From: Crenothrix sp. D3
Lineage (GTDB): Bacteria; Pseudomonadota; Gammaproteobacteria; Methylococcales; Methylomonadaceae
DNA length: 64,000 nt
Assembly: GCA_002134785.1 (NCBI GenBank)
Contig: MBQZ01000006.1
Span: 1-64,000 of the forward strand
Direction: 5' to 3'
The position numbers and the translations under genes are program-made. The stretch's first letter is position 1, and the number at the start of each line of letters is the position of its first letter. This document shows positions 52,972 through 61,615 of the stretch, piece after piece. The notes beneath the pieces were generated by a model that saw only the letters and a list, made by a program, of their open reading frames with translations, did not search any database and was not told where the DNA came from.

Positions 52972-54201
52972 TCATTTATCCTGCTTCCGTTTTGAACCTT
53001 TGTCTTCAGTCGGTGGTTCGGATGTCGAACTACCACCGCTCGTCACACGCTTCACTTTCGCTCCCTCCCGCAATTTATCCGTACCATCAATCACCACTAA
53101 TTCATTAGCTTTCAAACCTTCCATGACTGCCACATTTTCACCTTGAACTGTACCCAATTTAACAGAACGCACAGTAACAGTTTGGTCATCTTTCAATACA
53201 TAAACAAAACTGCCTTTTTCACCCGTCTGCACGGTGGAGCTGGGAATGACAGGGATTGAATGTAGCGTGTTCATGAGCATCCGTACATTAACAAACTGAT
53301 TCACAAACAACGCGCCATCGGTGTTGATAAATTGACTTTTTAATTTAACTGTTCCCGTGCTGGGGTCGATTTGATTATCGACGGCTAATAATTGCCCAGT
53401 AGCCAGTTTGTTTTTACCACCACGGTCAAAGGCTTCAACTGCCAATGACTTACCCGTATTTAATGACGGCATGACAGCGGGGAGCGCGTCTTCTGGCAAG
53501 GTGAACACCACCGCAATCGGCTGAACTTGAGTAATCACTGCCAAGCCAGACGCATCGGAGGCTTTAATCATATTGCCTTGATCGACTAAGCGTAAGCCTA
53601 AACGCCCGCTAATTGGCGCGGTAATTTTGGTGTAACTTAATTGTAATTTCGCATTAGCAACCACCGCTTTATCAGTAGCGACAGTACCTTGATATTGTTT
53701 AACCAGTGATTCCTGCGTGGCAACTTGTTGCGCGGCAATAGAATCTTGCGCTAACAAGGTTTTATAACGGTCTGCATCCAGTTGGGCATTTTTTAATAAG
53801 GCTTCATCACGCAATAATTGACCTTCCACCTGCATGAGTTGAATTTGAAAGTTGCGAGGATCGATTTCGGCTAATAAATCGCCCTCTTTGACCATCGCAC
53901 CTTCTTTATAAAGCACACTGAGCAGCTCACCATCGACCCGCGATTTAACCGTCACGGTGCGTAAACCTGTGACTGCGCCTAAACCCTTTAAATAGACTGG
54001 GATGTCTGCAAGTATCACAGGTTCAGCGGTGACCGATGAAGTACCTTTACCCTTTTTATCTGGTTTACCGTCCGTTTTCTGTGCAGTGTCACTGTTAAAA
54101 GGATTTATAAAAAAATAAGCGGCGATTGATGCAACTAAAAGCACAAGCAACAACCAAACCCGCCAACGAAATGTCCGTGCGTTATTTTCTTCTAACTTCA
54201 T
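52972..54201 (-). CDS. RND efflux periplasmic adaptor (MdtA/MuxA-like)
   Basis: This 409-aa membrane fusion protein links the inner-membrane pump to the outer-membrane factor. It has an N-terminal anchor (WRVWLLLVLLVASIAAYFF, residues 13-31). The lipoyl halves include GAVTGLRTVTVKSRVDGELLSVLYKEGAMVKEGDLLAEIDPR and the coiled-coil hairpin spans about 125-190. The second half has ITAPISGRLGLRLVDQGNMI and beta-barrel segments. A Lys/Gly/Ser-rich tail ends it. It is the first gene of the efflux operon; the 180-nt upstream gap to ssb likely holds the promoter. Confidence 0.92.
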   Translation of the reverse strand: MKLEENNARTFRWRVWLLLVLLVASIAAYFFINPFNSDTAQKTDGKPDKKGKGTSSVTAEPVILADIPVYLKGLGAVTGLRTVTVKSRVDGELLSVLYKEGAMVKEGDLLAEIDPRNFQIQLMQVEGQLLRDEALLKNAQLDADRYKTLLAQDSIAAQQVATQESLVKQYQGTVATDKAVVANAKLQLSYTKITAPISGRLGLRLVDQGNMIKASDASGLAVITQVQPIAVVFTLPEDALPAVMPSLNTGKSLAVEAFDRGGKNKLATGQLLAVDNQIDPSTGTVKLKSQFINTDGALFVNQFVNVRMLMNTLHSIPVIPSSTVQTGEKGSFVYVLKDDQTVTVRSVKLGTVQGENVAVMEGLKANELVVIDGTDKLREGAKVKRVTSGGSSTSEPPTEDKGSKRKQDK

Positions 54202-54384
54202 TAGTATTTATGATGAGTACGGTGTTTGATGAATGGGTTTTACAACGGTTGAGGTAATGGAGAATGACACGATTTTGTTGCTACTATCGCGCCTTACTAT
54301 GAAGATTGTAGCATGACCAACACCCGCGCTTAAAAACGTTGATGTTGGATTTGATGTGAGCTAAGACCGATTTAGACGCAATGA

Positions 54385-54831
54385 TTAGAAGGGAATATCG
54401 TCATCATAAGGTGCGTCATTAAAGTTTTCAGAACTGTTGCTGGGTTGTTGAGCAGGTGCGTATGAGGGTGCGCTGGCTGGGGCGGATTGGTAGTTTTGTG
54501 GCGGTTGACCGCCTTCATTTCTTTTACCGACCAGCTCAAGGACATTGGCGTTTAGTTCCAGAGCGGTTCGCATTGTGCCATCGTTGGCTTTGTATTCGCT
54601 CATGGTTAATTCGCCAGAGACAAACACTTGCTGACCTTTGACAAGAAAAGTTTTAAGATTTCCTTCCGCTCTTTTGCCCCATAAGGCGACGCGAACCCAT
54701 AAAGTTTGTTGTTTCTCTCCAAATCCGATGTTATGTGCAAGGTTCACATTCAACACCGCCTGCCCCGAAGGTAAATAACGGACTTCGGCATCTCTACCGC
54801 ACGTTCCCACAAAACTAAAAACATTACTCAT
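54385..54831 (-). CDS. ssb: Single-stranded DNA-binding protein
   Basis: This 148-aa OB-fold protein binds single-stranded DNA in replication and repair. The OB core (about 1-105) has FVGTCGRDAEVRYLPSGQAVLNVNLA and LWVRVALWGKRAEG. A Gln/Ser/Ala/Pro-rich linker leads to the acidic tip DDDIPF, which recruits partner proteins. It follows topB by 82 nt. The OB core is less like E. coli Ssb than a usual housekeeping copy, so a second chromosomal ssb may exist. Confidence 0.93.
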   Translation of the reverse strand: MSNVFSFVGTCGRDAEVRYLPSGQAVLNVNLAHNIGFGEKQQTLWVRVALWGKRAEGNLKTFLVKGQQVFVSGELTMSEYKANDGTMRTALELNANVLELVGKRNEGGQPPQNYQSAPASAPSYAPAQQPSNSSENFNDAPYDDDIPF

Positions 54832-54913
54832 TTTTTCTCTCTACGTTAAATTAACAATGTTGCTATTATCGGTTGCTTTCTGATTCTCGCAAACGTAAAA
54901 AACCAGTTTATTT

Positions 54914-57253
54914 TCACATTCCCGTAGATTCGTTTGCCTGCGTATTAAAATCCATTTCCACTTTACCATTGACCAGCTTCAAATTCGCGGCAAACTCGGT
55001 ATCTTTATTCGATTTAAAGCCTGTTAAAACGCCTGTTTCGCCATTGGTGAGTAATTTTTTAGCTAAGACCAGTGTGATTGGTTGCTGGGCAATGGTTTTC
55101 CAAATCACCATCTTGCAACCGTTGCGCCATTCACTGCAACTATAGGCTTTAGCCGTTTCAATCACTTTACCATTACACAATGGGCAATCTGCCAGCGCAT
55201 TATGAATTATAGGTTTAGCCGCTATATTTTCCAGCGCGTGATAACCAACTTCACCTTGTTTATTCAGCGTCAATTGCGCGTCAAACACCTTATCATCCAC
55301 TTTAACCGCGAAAGCTTTTAGCGTGCGCTGGTTTTGCAATAACTGACAGGCGAGGTCTTTATCAATCGGCACGCCGTAAAGCTGTTTCCATAACACAAAC
55401 GTACAGCCGTTTTTCCAATCACTACAACCGTAACCTTTTCGACCTTCAATAATCGGATGCTGACAGTGCGGGCAGTCGCCAAATCGACTCACGTCATACA
55501 GCGGTTTATCGGCTTCTGCTCTGATTTTTTGAGTAAATTCTTTAATTTCCGCCATAAACACATCGGCATCATAATCGTTGTGTTCTATTTTTTTCAGCTT
55601 CGCTTCCCACTCGCCTGTCAGTGAGGCGGATTTCAAGCTGTCATTACTGATTAATGAGACTAACTGTCGCCCAGATTCGGTACTGATGAGGTTCTTTTTT
55701 TGCCGCTGAATATAGTGGCGAGTGATTAGCGTCTCGATAATGGACGCACGGGTGGCAGGTGTGCCTAGCCCTTTTTCTTTTAACGCTTCTTTTAATAACT
55801 CATCGTCACAGGTTTTGCCCGCTGATTCCATCATGCCTAATAATGTGGCTTCATTATAGGGTTTAGGCGGCGAGGTTTTGCCTTGCGTGATAGTTGGTTG
55901 CTGTGCGCCTGATTCACCTTTAACCAGTGGCGGCAAAATTTTCACATCTTTTTCAGGGCGGTCGTTTTTATACAACGCTTGCCAACCGAGTGATTCAATA
56001 ATTGTGCCTGACGCTTTGAATTTCGCCTCATTCACAACCGCTAACACCGTGGTGATTTGCCGAATACACGGCGGATAAAATGCCGCAATAAAGCGCAACG
56101 CAATCGCCGCATAAACGTTGTATTCCTCATCGCTTAAATTGGACGGCAAAATAGTGGTAGGAATAATCGCGTGGTGATCGGTAACTTTGGCATCGTTCAC
56201 ATAACGGCTACTCAATACCATCTTATCAGCAGCTATCGGCGTGAGTTGCGCTTGAAAATTTACCCGCAATTTTTCCAATAATGGCTTCACACTGGCTTTC
56301 ATATCGTTACTGAGATAACGACTATCAGTACGCGGATAAGTGATATGTTTTTTCTCGTATAACGATTGTGCAATGGTCAAAGTTTGGTCAGCCGTTAAAC
56401 CATAACGAATATTCAAATCCTTTTGTAAATCGGTTAAATCATAAAACAACGGCGAATAAATCCGCTCGCGCTTGCCATTAACCGCCGTTACCACCAAATC
56501 AAAGCCCGTGATTTGTGCGGCTAAAGTCTCCGCAGAGGCTTTGTTATCAAACCGCCCGCCCGTGTATTGAAAATCCACGGCTCGATACAGCGAATGCAGT
56601 TCCCAAAAATCCTTAGCGACAAACTCAGAAATCTCCAAATCTTTCTGCACAATCAACGCCAGCACAGGCGTTTGCACGCGCCCTAATGTCCACAATCGCC
56701 CTTGCTGTCCAAATTTCAGCGTATAAAGCCGTGTGGCATTTAAGCCCACTATCCAATCCGCTTCACTTCGACACTTTGCCGCACGATACAAACCCTGATA
56801 AACCTGCCCGTCTTGTAATTGCGTAAAGCCTTTTTTTATCGCCTCATCAGTCAAGGAACTAATCCACAGCCGTTTAATCGGTTTCTGCCCACACGCAGAC
56901 CACGCCAAAATATAACGAAAAATTAACTCACCCTCACGCCCTGCGTCAGTCGCACAAATAATTTCCGTCGCCGTACTGAACAAGCGTTTAATAATATTCA
57001 GTTGCTTTTGCGCCCCTGCGTCGTCTTTGGCTTTCAGTTCAAACTGTTCAGGGATTATCGGCAAAGATTCTAACGTCCAACGTTTCCACTCAGGCTTATA
57101 GTCATCAGGTTCTTTCAATTCCACCAAATGCCCAAACGCCCAGACAATTTGATAACCGTTACCTTCAAAATAGCCGTCGTATTTTCGATTAATATTCAAA
57201 CAACTGGCGATACTACGAGCCACAGCGGGTTTTTCGGTGAGGATGACTTTCAT
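54914..57253 (-). CDS. topB: DNA topoisomerase III
   Basis: This 779-aa type IA topoisomerase decatenates DNA through a single-strand break. The TOPRIM start is KVILTEKPAVARSIASCLN, and CATDAGREGELIFRYIL supplies the DxD. The catalytic Tyr is in THITYPRTDSRYLS-like sequence near residue 325. LGTPATRASIIETLITRHYIQRQ marks the type IA core. Two C-terminal zinc-finger-like units (CPHCQHPIIEGRKGYGCSDW and CPLCNGKVIETAKAYSCSEW) follow. Length exceeds E. coli TopB (653 aa) mainly through this tail. TopB plus ssb often travels on integrative elements, but no such backbone is seen. Confidence 0.95.
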   Translation of the reverse strand: MKVILTEKPAVARSIASCLNINRKYDGYFEGNGYQIVWAFGHLVELKEPDDYKPEWKRWTLESLPIIPEQFELKAKDDAGAQKQLNIIKRLFSTATEIICATDAGREGELIFRYILAWSACGQKPIKRLWISSLTDEAIKKGFTQLQDGQVYQGLYRAAKCRSEADWIVGLNATRLYTLKFGQQGRLWTLGRVQTPVLALIVQKDLEISEFVAKDFWELHSLYRAVDFQYTGGRFDNKASAETLAAQITGFDLVVTAVNGKRERIYSPLFYDLTDLQKDLNIRYGLTADQTLTIAQSLYEKKHITYPRTDSRYLSNDMKASVKPLLEKLRVNFQAQLTPIAADKMVLSSRYVNDAKVTDHHAIIPTTILPSNLSDEEYNVYAAIALRFIAAFYPPCIRQITTVLAVVNEAKFKASGTIIESLGWQALYKNDRPEKDVKILPPLVKGESGAQQPTITQGKTSPPKPYNEATLLGMMESAGKTCDDELLKEALKEKGLGTPATRASIIETLITRHYIQRQKKNLISTESGRQLVSLISNDSLKSASLTGEWEAKLKKIEHNDYDADVFMAEIKEFTQKIRAEADKPLYDVSRFGDCPHCQHPIIEGRKGYGCSDWKNGCTFVLWKQLYGVPIDKDLACQLLQNQRTLKAFAVKVDDKVFDAQLTLNKQGEVGYHALENIAAKPIIHNALADCPLCNGKVIETAKAYSCSEWRNGCKMVIWKTIAQQPITLVLAKKLLTNGETGVLTGFKSNKDTEFAANLKLVNGKVEMDFNTQANESTGM

Positions 57254-57346
57254 CTGTGACTAGGTGGTTTTAAAAAATGGATATTTATACACTAAGTTCA
57301 TAGTTTCGTAGACACCATCTCTCCAAATCAATCGCAAGCGGAAAAA

Positions 57347-57577
57347 TCATCCCGTTTGAGGTTGATAGGGTTGCTGGTGTTTTAAGACACCGAAGCAAAT
57401 CTGTACCAGTTTGCGCATAGCCGCGCCTAGGGCAGACATTTTGCTTTTGCCTTTACTGGTTAAGCGTTCGTATTGGGCTTTAATGTCGGGGGTGTAGCGG
57501 ATAGCTACGACTGCTGCCATGTAGAGCTTGGCACGAATGATGTGAGTGCGGTGGTAGCTAAATAAGTGGTTAAGTAT
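57347..57577 (-). pseudogene. IS110-family transposase remnant (C-terminal fragment)
   Basis: The frame reading RTHIIRAKLYMAAVVAIRYTPDIKAQYERLTSKGKSKMSALGAAMRKLVQICFGVLKHQQPYQPQ matches the C-terminal transposase_20 domain of IS110/IS1111 elements. About 60 residues remain, with no N-terminal DEDD catalytic domain. The open frame runs 24 nt further (to 57601) only because it enters the adjacent MITE. This is a dead fragment. Confidence 0.82.
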
Positions 57578-57729
57578 GGCGTTGGTGCATGAATAAAACA
57601 CTTATCAATCAATATGTTACTTTGATTTTTTTCATGGAAAACCTCATTTTTTTACTACATCAGAAATTCATGATAAACAATCTCTTTATTTTTCATGATG
57701 TTACATGACTTTATTTATGCACCAACGCC
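57578..57729. mobile_element. 152-bp MITE with 20-bp inverted repeats and 9-bp target duplications
   Basis: The left end GGCGTTGGTGCATGAATAAA (57578-57597) and right end at 57710-57729 are inverted repeats matching at 19 of 20 positions. The flanks carry an exact direct repeat GTTAAGTAT at 57569-57577 and 57730-57738. The interior is AT-rich and has no ORF. This is the signature of a recently moved non-autonomous element. The parent IS is not in the window; 9-bp duplications occur in the IS4 and IS1 families among others. Confidence 0.85.
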
Positions 57730-57757
57730 GTTAAGTATAGATTAATCGTTCGCCCCG

Positions 57758-57843
57758 AAGCCTGTCATGAGCTTGTCGAATGGGATGGACGGTTAAGCCA
57801 TTCATGGTTCGACAGACTCACCACGAATAGCATCATTTTATTG
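57758..57843. repeat. Second copy of the TTCGACAAGCTCACCACGAA-type repeat
   Basis: CGTTCGCCCCGAAGCCTGTCATGAGCTTGTCGAA and GGTTCGACAGACTCACCACGAATAGCATCATTTTATTGT correspond to the copy at 42841-42917 with extra sequence in the centre. It lies upstream of the CAP-domain gene. Confidence 0.7.
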
Positions 57844-57903
57844 TGCTTTAGCTATATTTAACTTACCATCGATCTTTTGTTTTTCTATTTTTGAGGAGAT
57901 TTT

Positions 57904-59655
57904 ATGGCTGTCAATATTTACGCACCTTTTCCAGATGATGGTTTAGAGCCAGAAGAGCAGACGCTTTATAATCTTGTTAATCAATATCGAGCGCAGAATG
58001 GTTTGGCGGCTATTCCTATTTCCAAAGCCTTAACGCTAGTTGCCAATCGTCATGTTCATGACCTCACCAGCAATATCGGTACGTTAACGCATAGCTGGAG
58101 TGACGCACCTTATGATGCTAATAATTCCAGCACCTATTCCGCTGTATGGGGTGCGCCGCAACGTTTTAATACGGGCTACACAGGTAATGGTTATGAAAAT
58201 GCCTATTGGAGTTCGGCGGGCGCGACAGCGGATGGTGCTTTACTGGGCTGGCAAAATAGCCCAGCCCATAATGCACTGTTATTGAATACTGGTATTTGGC
58301 AAACGCATCCTTGGAATGCTATTGGTATCGGTATTTATGGACAGTATGCTGTTTTATGGGTAGGTGAAGTCGTTGATACTACAGGGACTCCATCGACTAC
58401 CGCGCCGATAACGTCAGTCGATACTACGGGTAATAACAGTTATATCGTTAACGCAATAACGGATGTGGTTATCGAGCAACCGAATAACGGCTGGGACGTG
58501 GTAACAACTAATGTTAATAATTACACATTGCCTGACAATGTTGAGTTGCTGGTGTTCGGTATCGCGGTTAGTGTGGGTACTGGTAATGCTCAAAATAATT
58601 ATCTATTGGGTAACTCGCTGGATAATACAATCGATGGCAGATTGGGTAATGATGTAATGGCGGGTTATGCGGGTAATGATACCTATTTTGTTGACAGCAC
58701 CAATATTAATGCAGAGTGGACGGTTGATTTTGCTATGGGGGATGTAGTCGTTGAAGGTGCGAATGAAGGCATAGATACTGTCAATGCCAGTGTATCTTAT
58801 GTTCTCAGAGCTAACATTGAGAACCTCGTGCTAACAGGCAATACGATTGGCGGTGGCGGTAACGCATTAAACAATATCATTACAGGTAACGCCGCTGATA
58901 ATATCCTTAATGGTGGCGCGGGTGTTGATACGGTCATCGGTGGCGCAGGTAATGACCAGTATTTTGTCGATGAAACAAACGATGTAACGACAGAATTGGG
59001 CGGCGAAGGGTCGGATATTGTATTTTCAACCGCAACGAATTATGCCCTCAATATTAATGTTGAGAACCTTATTGTATGGGGTGCTGGATTGAATGGCACA
59101 GGTAATGCGGGTGATAACATCATTTACGGCAACGCCCTGAATAATACGCTGACTGACGGTGCTGGTTCTGATATTTTAGTGGGTGGGCGTGGTCAAGATA
59201 CTTACAATATGAGTGTCGATAACACCATAGATACGCTGTATTTCAACGCAGGTGACAGCTTAGTCACGGGCTATGACCAAGCCAATAACTTTAGCTTAGG
59301 CACAGATAGACTGAATTTACCTAGCACCACCATTGCCACGAATGCGATAGTAAACGGTGTTAATGCTGGCACGATTATGAGCCACAGTATTAGCAACGGC
59401 ATCATTAGCTTTGGTAGCACTGATAGTTTTACCGCACCGCCTGTTACCATTACTGCAACCACTAACTTAGCCAATGTGTTGGCTTATTTACAAAATAATA
59501 TCACAGGGGGTAATACCGTTGCGTTTGTCGCTAATGGAAGTACATTTGTATTCCAAGATGGCGGGGTGAATGATACGTTAATAGAGCTAGTCGGCGTGAC
59601 AGCGAGTAGTATCAATAACACAGGTCTAGGCGTTGGTTCGGTATGGGTTATGTAG
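57904..59655 (+). CDS. CAP-domain protein with RTX-like calcium-binding repeats (probable type I secretion substrate)
   Basis: This 583-aa protein has an N-terminal CAP/SCP domain (about residues 20-160): EEQTLYNLVNQYRAQNGLAAIPISKALTLVANRHVHDL, GYENAYWSS and HNALLLNTG. A linker leads to calcium-binding-like repeats at about 200-450: NVELLVFGIA, GNDVMAGYAGNDTYFVDS, LNGGAGVDTVIGGAGNDQYFVDE, LTDGAGSDILVGGRGQDTY. A low-charge C-terminal domain (about 470-583, FQDGGVNDTLIELVGVTAS) fits a type I secretion signal. No N-terminal signal peptide is seen, consistent with this route. A GAGGAG ribosome-binding site precedes the ATG. The role could be adhesion, enzyme or matrix. Confidence 0.85.
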   Translation: MAVNIYAPFPDDGLEPEEQTLYNLVNQYRAQNGLAAIPISKALTLVANRHVHDLTSNIGTLTHSWSDAPYDANNSSTYSAVWGAPQRFNTGYTGNGYENAYWSSAGATADGALLGWQNSPAHNALLLNTGIWQTHPWNAIGIGIYGQYAVLWVGEVVDTTGTPSTTAPITSVDTTGNNSYIVNAITDVVIEQPNNGWDVVTTNVNNYTLPDNVELLVFGIAVSVGTGNAQNNYLLGNSLDNTIDGRLGNDVMAGYAGNDTYFVDSTNINAEWTVDFAMGDVVVEGANEGIDTVNASVSYVLRANIENLVLTGNTIGGGGNALNNIITGNAADNILNGGAGVDTVIGGAGNDQYFVDETNDVTTELGGEGSDIVFSTATNYALNINVENLIVWGAGLNGTGNAGDNIIYGNALNNTLTDGAGSDILVGGRGQDTYNMSVDNTIDTLYFNAGDSLVTGYDQANNFSLGTDRLNLPSTTIATNAIVNGVNAGTIMSHSISNGIISFGSTDSFTAPPVTITATTNLANVLAYLQNNITGGNTVAFVANGSTFVFQDGGVNDTLIELVGVTASSINNTGLGVGSVWVM

Positions 59656-59685
59656 TGTTTTAGCGTTGATAACCTTTCTCACCAG

Positions 59686-59708
59686 ACAAGCCCCATAAAG
59701 GGGCTTGT
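59686..59708 (+). terminator. Intrinsic terminator after the CAP-domain gene
   Basis: ACAAGCCCC (59686-59694), loop ATAAA and GGGGCTTGT (59700-59708) form a 9-bp GC-rich stem followed by TTGTTATT. It lies 30 nt after the CAP gene stop and is oriented to end it. Confidence 0.85.
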
Positions 59709-59741
59709 TTGTTATTAGCCTATTTCTGGTTAAGATGATTA

Positions 59742-59834
59742 GGTAATGGGTTAAATCTGTAATTATGTATAAATATCTAGTTGATTTTTTTCTGTGTTTA
59801 ATTTTAACCAAATTTACAGGTCTAACCCATTACC
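59742..59834. repeat. 93-bp element with 21-bp terminal inverted repeats
   Basis: The left end GGTAATGGGTTAAATCTGTAA (59742-59762) and the right end (59814-59834) are inverted repeats matching at 19 of 21 positions. The interior is AT-rich without an ORF. No clear target duplication flanks it, so it may be an old MITE or a hairpin element. Confidence 0.6.
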
Positions 59835-60078
59835 GTCAAAAAATAGGTTTTAGAATAGTGGTTTTTCGGGTGAAAAACTGAAGGTGATGTTTTGCAGTTT
59901 TAAAATCATGGTGGGCTGCTTAAGCGATTCAATTTTAAAGTTGATAAACGGTTGAATTGAACTATAGGGAGTTGGTTTTGATGTGTTAACTCATCGGTTG
60001 TGCGAATGAAAAATGTTTTTTGCCGAGTCTATCTACGCTATCATTAGCCCTTTGAATTTTGGAATTTTAATTTATACC
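59835..60078. other. Intergenic region before the SerB-like gene
   Basis: No gene is seen here. Small complementary strings such as GTTTTTC/GAAAAAC near 59862-59879 could form a weak hairpin. The stretch probably contains the promoter of the SerB-like gene, but no convincing -35/-10 pair could be named. Confidence 0.4.
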
Positions 60079-60717
60079 ATGAATTTTGACGTTATCTGCT
60101 TTGATTGCGACAGCACACTCAGCAAAATCGAAGGCATAGACGAACTCGCCAGACGAGTAGGCTTAGGCGATGAAATGTCTGAACTAACCAATGCCGCCAT
60201 GAATGGTCTTGTACCATTAGAAGCGGTTTATGAACAGCGGCTATCATTAATAAGACCCGACCAAGCGAGTATTGACTGGGTCGCTGATTTATATATCACT
60301 GAAATCGTTGATGGTGTTAAAGAAGTATTCGAAACTTTATTGGCACAGGGTAAAGAAGTCCATATTATCAGCGGCGGCTTACGGCAAGCGATTCTACCTT
60401 TAGCTACTCAGTTAGGTTTACCTGAACATCATGTTCATGCCGTCGATGTTTATTTTAATGACGATGGCAATTATCAAGATTATGAGCAACGCTCACCCTT
60501 AGCCAGAACAGGTGGTAAAGCGGACATTGTCGCCGCTCTAAAAGGACAACGTTCTTTAGTCGTTATAGGCGACGGAAAAACTGACATGGAAGCCAAACAA
60601 GCAGGCGCGTTTGTGATTGGTTTTGGTGGTGTTGTTGATAGAGCCATCGTGCGTGAACTGGCGGATATTTACATCACCGATGCTAGCTTAACCGCAGTGT
60701 TAGAACATATTTCATAA
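60079..60717 (+). CDS. SerB-like HAD phosphatase (phosphoserine phosphatase-like)
   Basis: This 212-aa enzyme likely hydrolyses phosphoserine or a related small phosphate. HAD motif I is VICFDCDSTLSKIEGIDELARRVGLGDEMSELTNAAMNG, motif II is IISGGLRQAILPLA, and GGKADIVAAL plus VVIGDGKTDMEAKQAGAFVIGFGG supply motifs III and IV. The ATG at 60079 gives MNFDVICFDCDST, matching the family; an upstream ATG at 60013 would add 22 unlikely residues. There is no ACT domain, unlike longer SerB. It is followed by yebC with a 52-nt gap. Confidence 0.88.
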   Translation: MNFDVICFDCDSTLSKIEGIDELARRVGLGDEMSELTNAAMNGLVPLEAVYEQRLSLIRPDQASIDWVADLYITEIVDGVKEVFETLLAQGKEVHIISGGLRQAILPLATQLGLPEHHVHAVDVYFNDDGNYQDYEQRSPLARTGGKADIVAALKGQRSLVVIGDGKTDMEAKQAGAFVIGFGGVVDRAIVRELADIYITDASLTAVLEHIS

Positions 60718-60769
60718 ATTTTAAGAGTAGGCCTCCGAGGTCTAAAACACACAACAGTAGAGAGACACA

Positions 60770-61516
60770 ATGGCTGGACATAGTAAATGGGCTAATATCA
60801 AACACCGCAAAGCGGGGCAGGATGCCAAACGAGGTAAAATCTTCACTAAAATGCTCCGCGAAATCACTGTCGCTGTAAAAACCAGTGGCGTTGATGTGGG
60901 CAGTAATCCTACCTTACGCACGGCGATTGATAAAGCCTTAGGTGCAAATATGCGCCGTGATACCATCGACACCGCAATCAAAAAAGCCTCAGGTACATTA
61001 GAAGGTGTCAATTATGAAAGCATTCGTTATGAAGGTTACGGGCCTGGCGGCACGGCAGTTATCGTTGATTGCTTAACTGACAATCGTAATCGCACGGTTG
61101 GTGAAGTGCGTCATGCGTTTAGTAAATCGGGTGGCAACTTAGGTACTGACGGTTCTGTGGCTTATATGTTCAGTAAATTGGGCATACTCAGTTACGCCCC
61201 TTCTGTCGATGAAGATGCGCTGATGGAAGCCGCTTTAGAAGCGGGTGCGGAAGACGTAAACACATTCGACGATGGCGCGGTGGATGTTATCACCAGCCCC
61301 GAAACTTATTTAGCGGTTAAAGACGCGCTGATTGCCGTAGGTTTTGAACCAGACGATGCTGAAGTCACCATGCAGGCTGCCACAATGGCTGAATTGGATG
61401 CAGACGATGCCGAAAAAATGTTGCGTTTGATCGACCGTTTAGAAGATTTGGATGATGTACAGAATGTATATTCTAATGCCGATATTAGTGACGAGATTAT
61501 GGCAGGGCTTGAATAA
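60770..61516 (+). CDS. yebC: YebC/PmpR-family DNA-binding regulatory protein
   Basis: This 248-aa protein starts [32 protein letters not shown], the invariant YebC N-terminus. [41 protein letters not shown] and the acidic C-terminal half also match. Members act as transcription regulators or assist translation at polyproline stretches. It normally sits beside ruvC, which is not in the window. Confidence 0.96.
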   Translation: MAGHSKWANIKHRKAGQDAKRGKIFTKMLREITVAVKTSGVDVGSNPTLRTAIDKALGANMRRDTIDTAIKKASGTLEGVNYESIRYEGYGPGGTAVIVDCLTDNRNRTVGEVRHAFSKSGGNLGTDGSVAYMFSKLGILSYAPSVDEDALMEAALEAGAEDVNTFDDGAVDVITSPETYLAVKDALIAVGFEPDDAEVTMQAATMAELDADDAEKMLRLIDRLEDLDDVQNVYSNADISDEIMAGLE

Positions 61517-61544
61517 TCGACTGCATTCATAAGTTGTTTGCTGT

Positions 61545-61577
61545 GAAAGAATCAAAAATAGATTTTTTGATTCTTTC
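61545..61577 (+). terminator. Intrinsic terminator after yebC
   Basis: GAAAGAATCAAAAA (61545-61558) and TTTTTTGATTCTTTC (61563-61577) form a 14-bp stem with a 4-nt loop. It lies about 29 nt after yebC and between convergent genes, so it may serve both directions. Confidence 0.75.
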
Positions 61578-61615
61578 AAAATTCAAGCTGTTAGGGCAGC
61601 CCCAAGGAATTACCT

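Noticed and set aside
54385-57253. topB-ssb pair considered as part of an integrative conjugative element
   Set aside because: No integrase, relaxase, type IV secretion or partition genes lie near; both could be ordinary chromosomal genes.
57578-57601. N-terminal residues of the IS110 fragment ORF (MFYSCTNA)
   Set aside because: These codons belong to the end of the inserted MITE, not to the transposase.
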